From Neolewinella antarctica (GTDB taxonomy: Bacteria > Bacteroidota > Bacteroidia > Chitinophagales > Saprospiraceae): a stretch of DNA of 64,000 nt. Positions 63,530-64,000 of this stretch are shown here, in pieces. The stretch's first letter is position 1. The number at the start of each line of letters is the position of its first letter. The position numbers were made by a program, and so were the translations under genes. The stretch spans positions 575,915-639,914 of the forward strand of contig NZ_JAATJH010000002.1 of the NCBI RefSeq assembly GCF_011927835.1, in the 5' to 3' direction. The notes under the pieces are model-generated. The model made no database searches and had not been told where the DNA came from. It was given only the letters and a program-made list of their open reading frames with translations.

Positions 63530-64000
63530 ACGATAAGCACGCACAGCCCGGCCAAATACTTTAAATACTTCCGGTTTTTCTACCGGTACCTCGGGCCGAG
63601 TATATTCATAGCGTTTGGCTCCAGCATTTTTACCGCCGTGCTGGATGGTATTGGGTTGACGATGTTTTTACCCCTCATCCGGGCCGTTGACGGTGGGCAA
63701 ATCGCGCTGGCTGCTGAAGACATGGGCAAATTATCCTTCGTACTCGACGGTATCCATGCCGTAGGAATCGAAGTGACTTTAGAGAGCATCTTGATTTTGA
63801 TGCTGTTCTTTTTTACCCTTAAGGGTGTCGCGAGATTTGTTACGCAGTACTATCAGGTGATGCTGCGGCAAAGGTTCGCCAACAAACTGCGCTTGCAAGG
63901 AATAGCCATGCTGGGCAATTACAAGTACACGGCATTCGCCGAAGCGGATAGTGGCCGAATTCAAAACTCGTTCAGCGGGGAAATCGGTCGGGTAACCAAT
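63530..64000 (+). CDS. ABC transporter membrane domain (partial, cut by window end)
   Basis: An open frame from just after rfbA to the window edge encodes about 155 residues: AKYFKYFRFFYRYLGPSIFIAFGSSIFTAVLDGIGLTMFLPLI and later LILMLFFFTLKGVARFVTQYYQVMLRQRFANKL, the first helices of an ABC exporter membrane domain. A polysaccharide or lipid-oligosaccharide flippase fits the location. The frame has no ATG, GTG or TTG before the first helix; the ATG at 63513 is in another frame and meets a stop after seven codons. The start given is approximate. Confidence 0.7.

Overview
The window looks like a chromosomal segment of a GC-rich member of the Bacteroidota, most likely a Saprospiria/Lewinella-type marine bacterium. 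The reasons are promoters of the TAnnTTTG type just upstream of genes, an almost complete lack of Shine-Dalgarno sequences, a TonB receptor with a carboxypeptidase-regulatory-like N-domain, and several small families typical of Bacteroidota (DUF2795, DUF4293, the ~110-residue 'PRPP synthetase' family, an UpxY/NusG-like leader gene). The genus assignment is inference. No rRNA, tRNA, CRISPR array, phage or complete insertion sequence was seen.

Layout. 1-12.7 kb: mostly minus-strand housekeeping and hypothetical genes (pseudouridine synthase, bile-acid/sodium symporter family protein, ICMT-like methyltransferase, cytidylate kinase, transglutaminase-like protein, ABC-F ATPase), with a plus-strand rRNA uracil methyltransferase, a GNAT protein and an unknown 455-residue protein. 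12.9-17.4 kb: tRNA-dihydrouridine synthase, a small membrane protein and a large TonB-dependent receptor. 17.7-27.2 kb: an eight-gene plus-strand cluster encoding a membrane-fusion protein, TolC-like channel, MacB/FtsX-type ABC ATPase and two permeases, a small secreted protein, an NtrC-class response regulator and its NtrY-like kinase. A near-consensus sigma-54 promoter lies directly in front of the first gene. 27.2-43.8 kb: aminotransferase, Ca2+/cation antiporter, glutamyl-tRNA reductase, M23 peptidase, PAP2 phosphatase, mannose-1-phosphate guanylyltransferase, NhaD antiporter behind a structured leader, QueA, SppA and an ABC exporter. 43.8-55 kb: GH15 glucanase, ApbE, EamA transporter, Omp85-like protein, NAD kinase, an AT-hook/helix-hairpin-helix DNA-binding protein and a repeat lipoprotein. 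The long non-coding gaps here hold two MITE-like elements and a possible small RNA. 55-59.3 kb: an ECF sigma factor paired with a repeat/TM/barrel protein, glutamate 5-kinase, and a winged-helix regulator with a membrane protein. 59.6-64 kb: the start of a surface-polysaccharide locus (UpxY-like antiterminator, UDP-sugar epimerase, rfbB, rfbA, ABC flippase cut by the window end).

The most distinctive feature is the density of small repeats. There are 18-20 bp palindromes (two of them read in frame inside genes), an ~18 bp GC-rich family (consensus GCACCYGCGWCCGCGCC) in genes and spacers, ~100 bp inverted repeats of the GCCACA...TGTGGC type, and two non-autonomous transposon-like elements with recognisable target duplications. 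Several start codons lie only 4-8 bases beyond the promoter -7 box, which predicts leaderless or nearly leaderless mRNAs.
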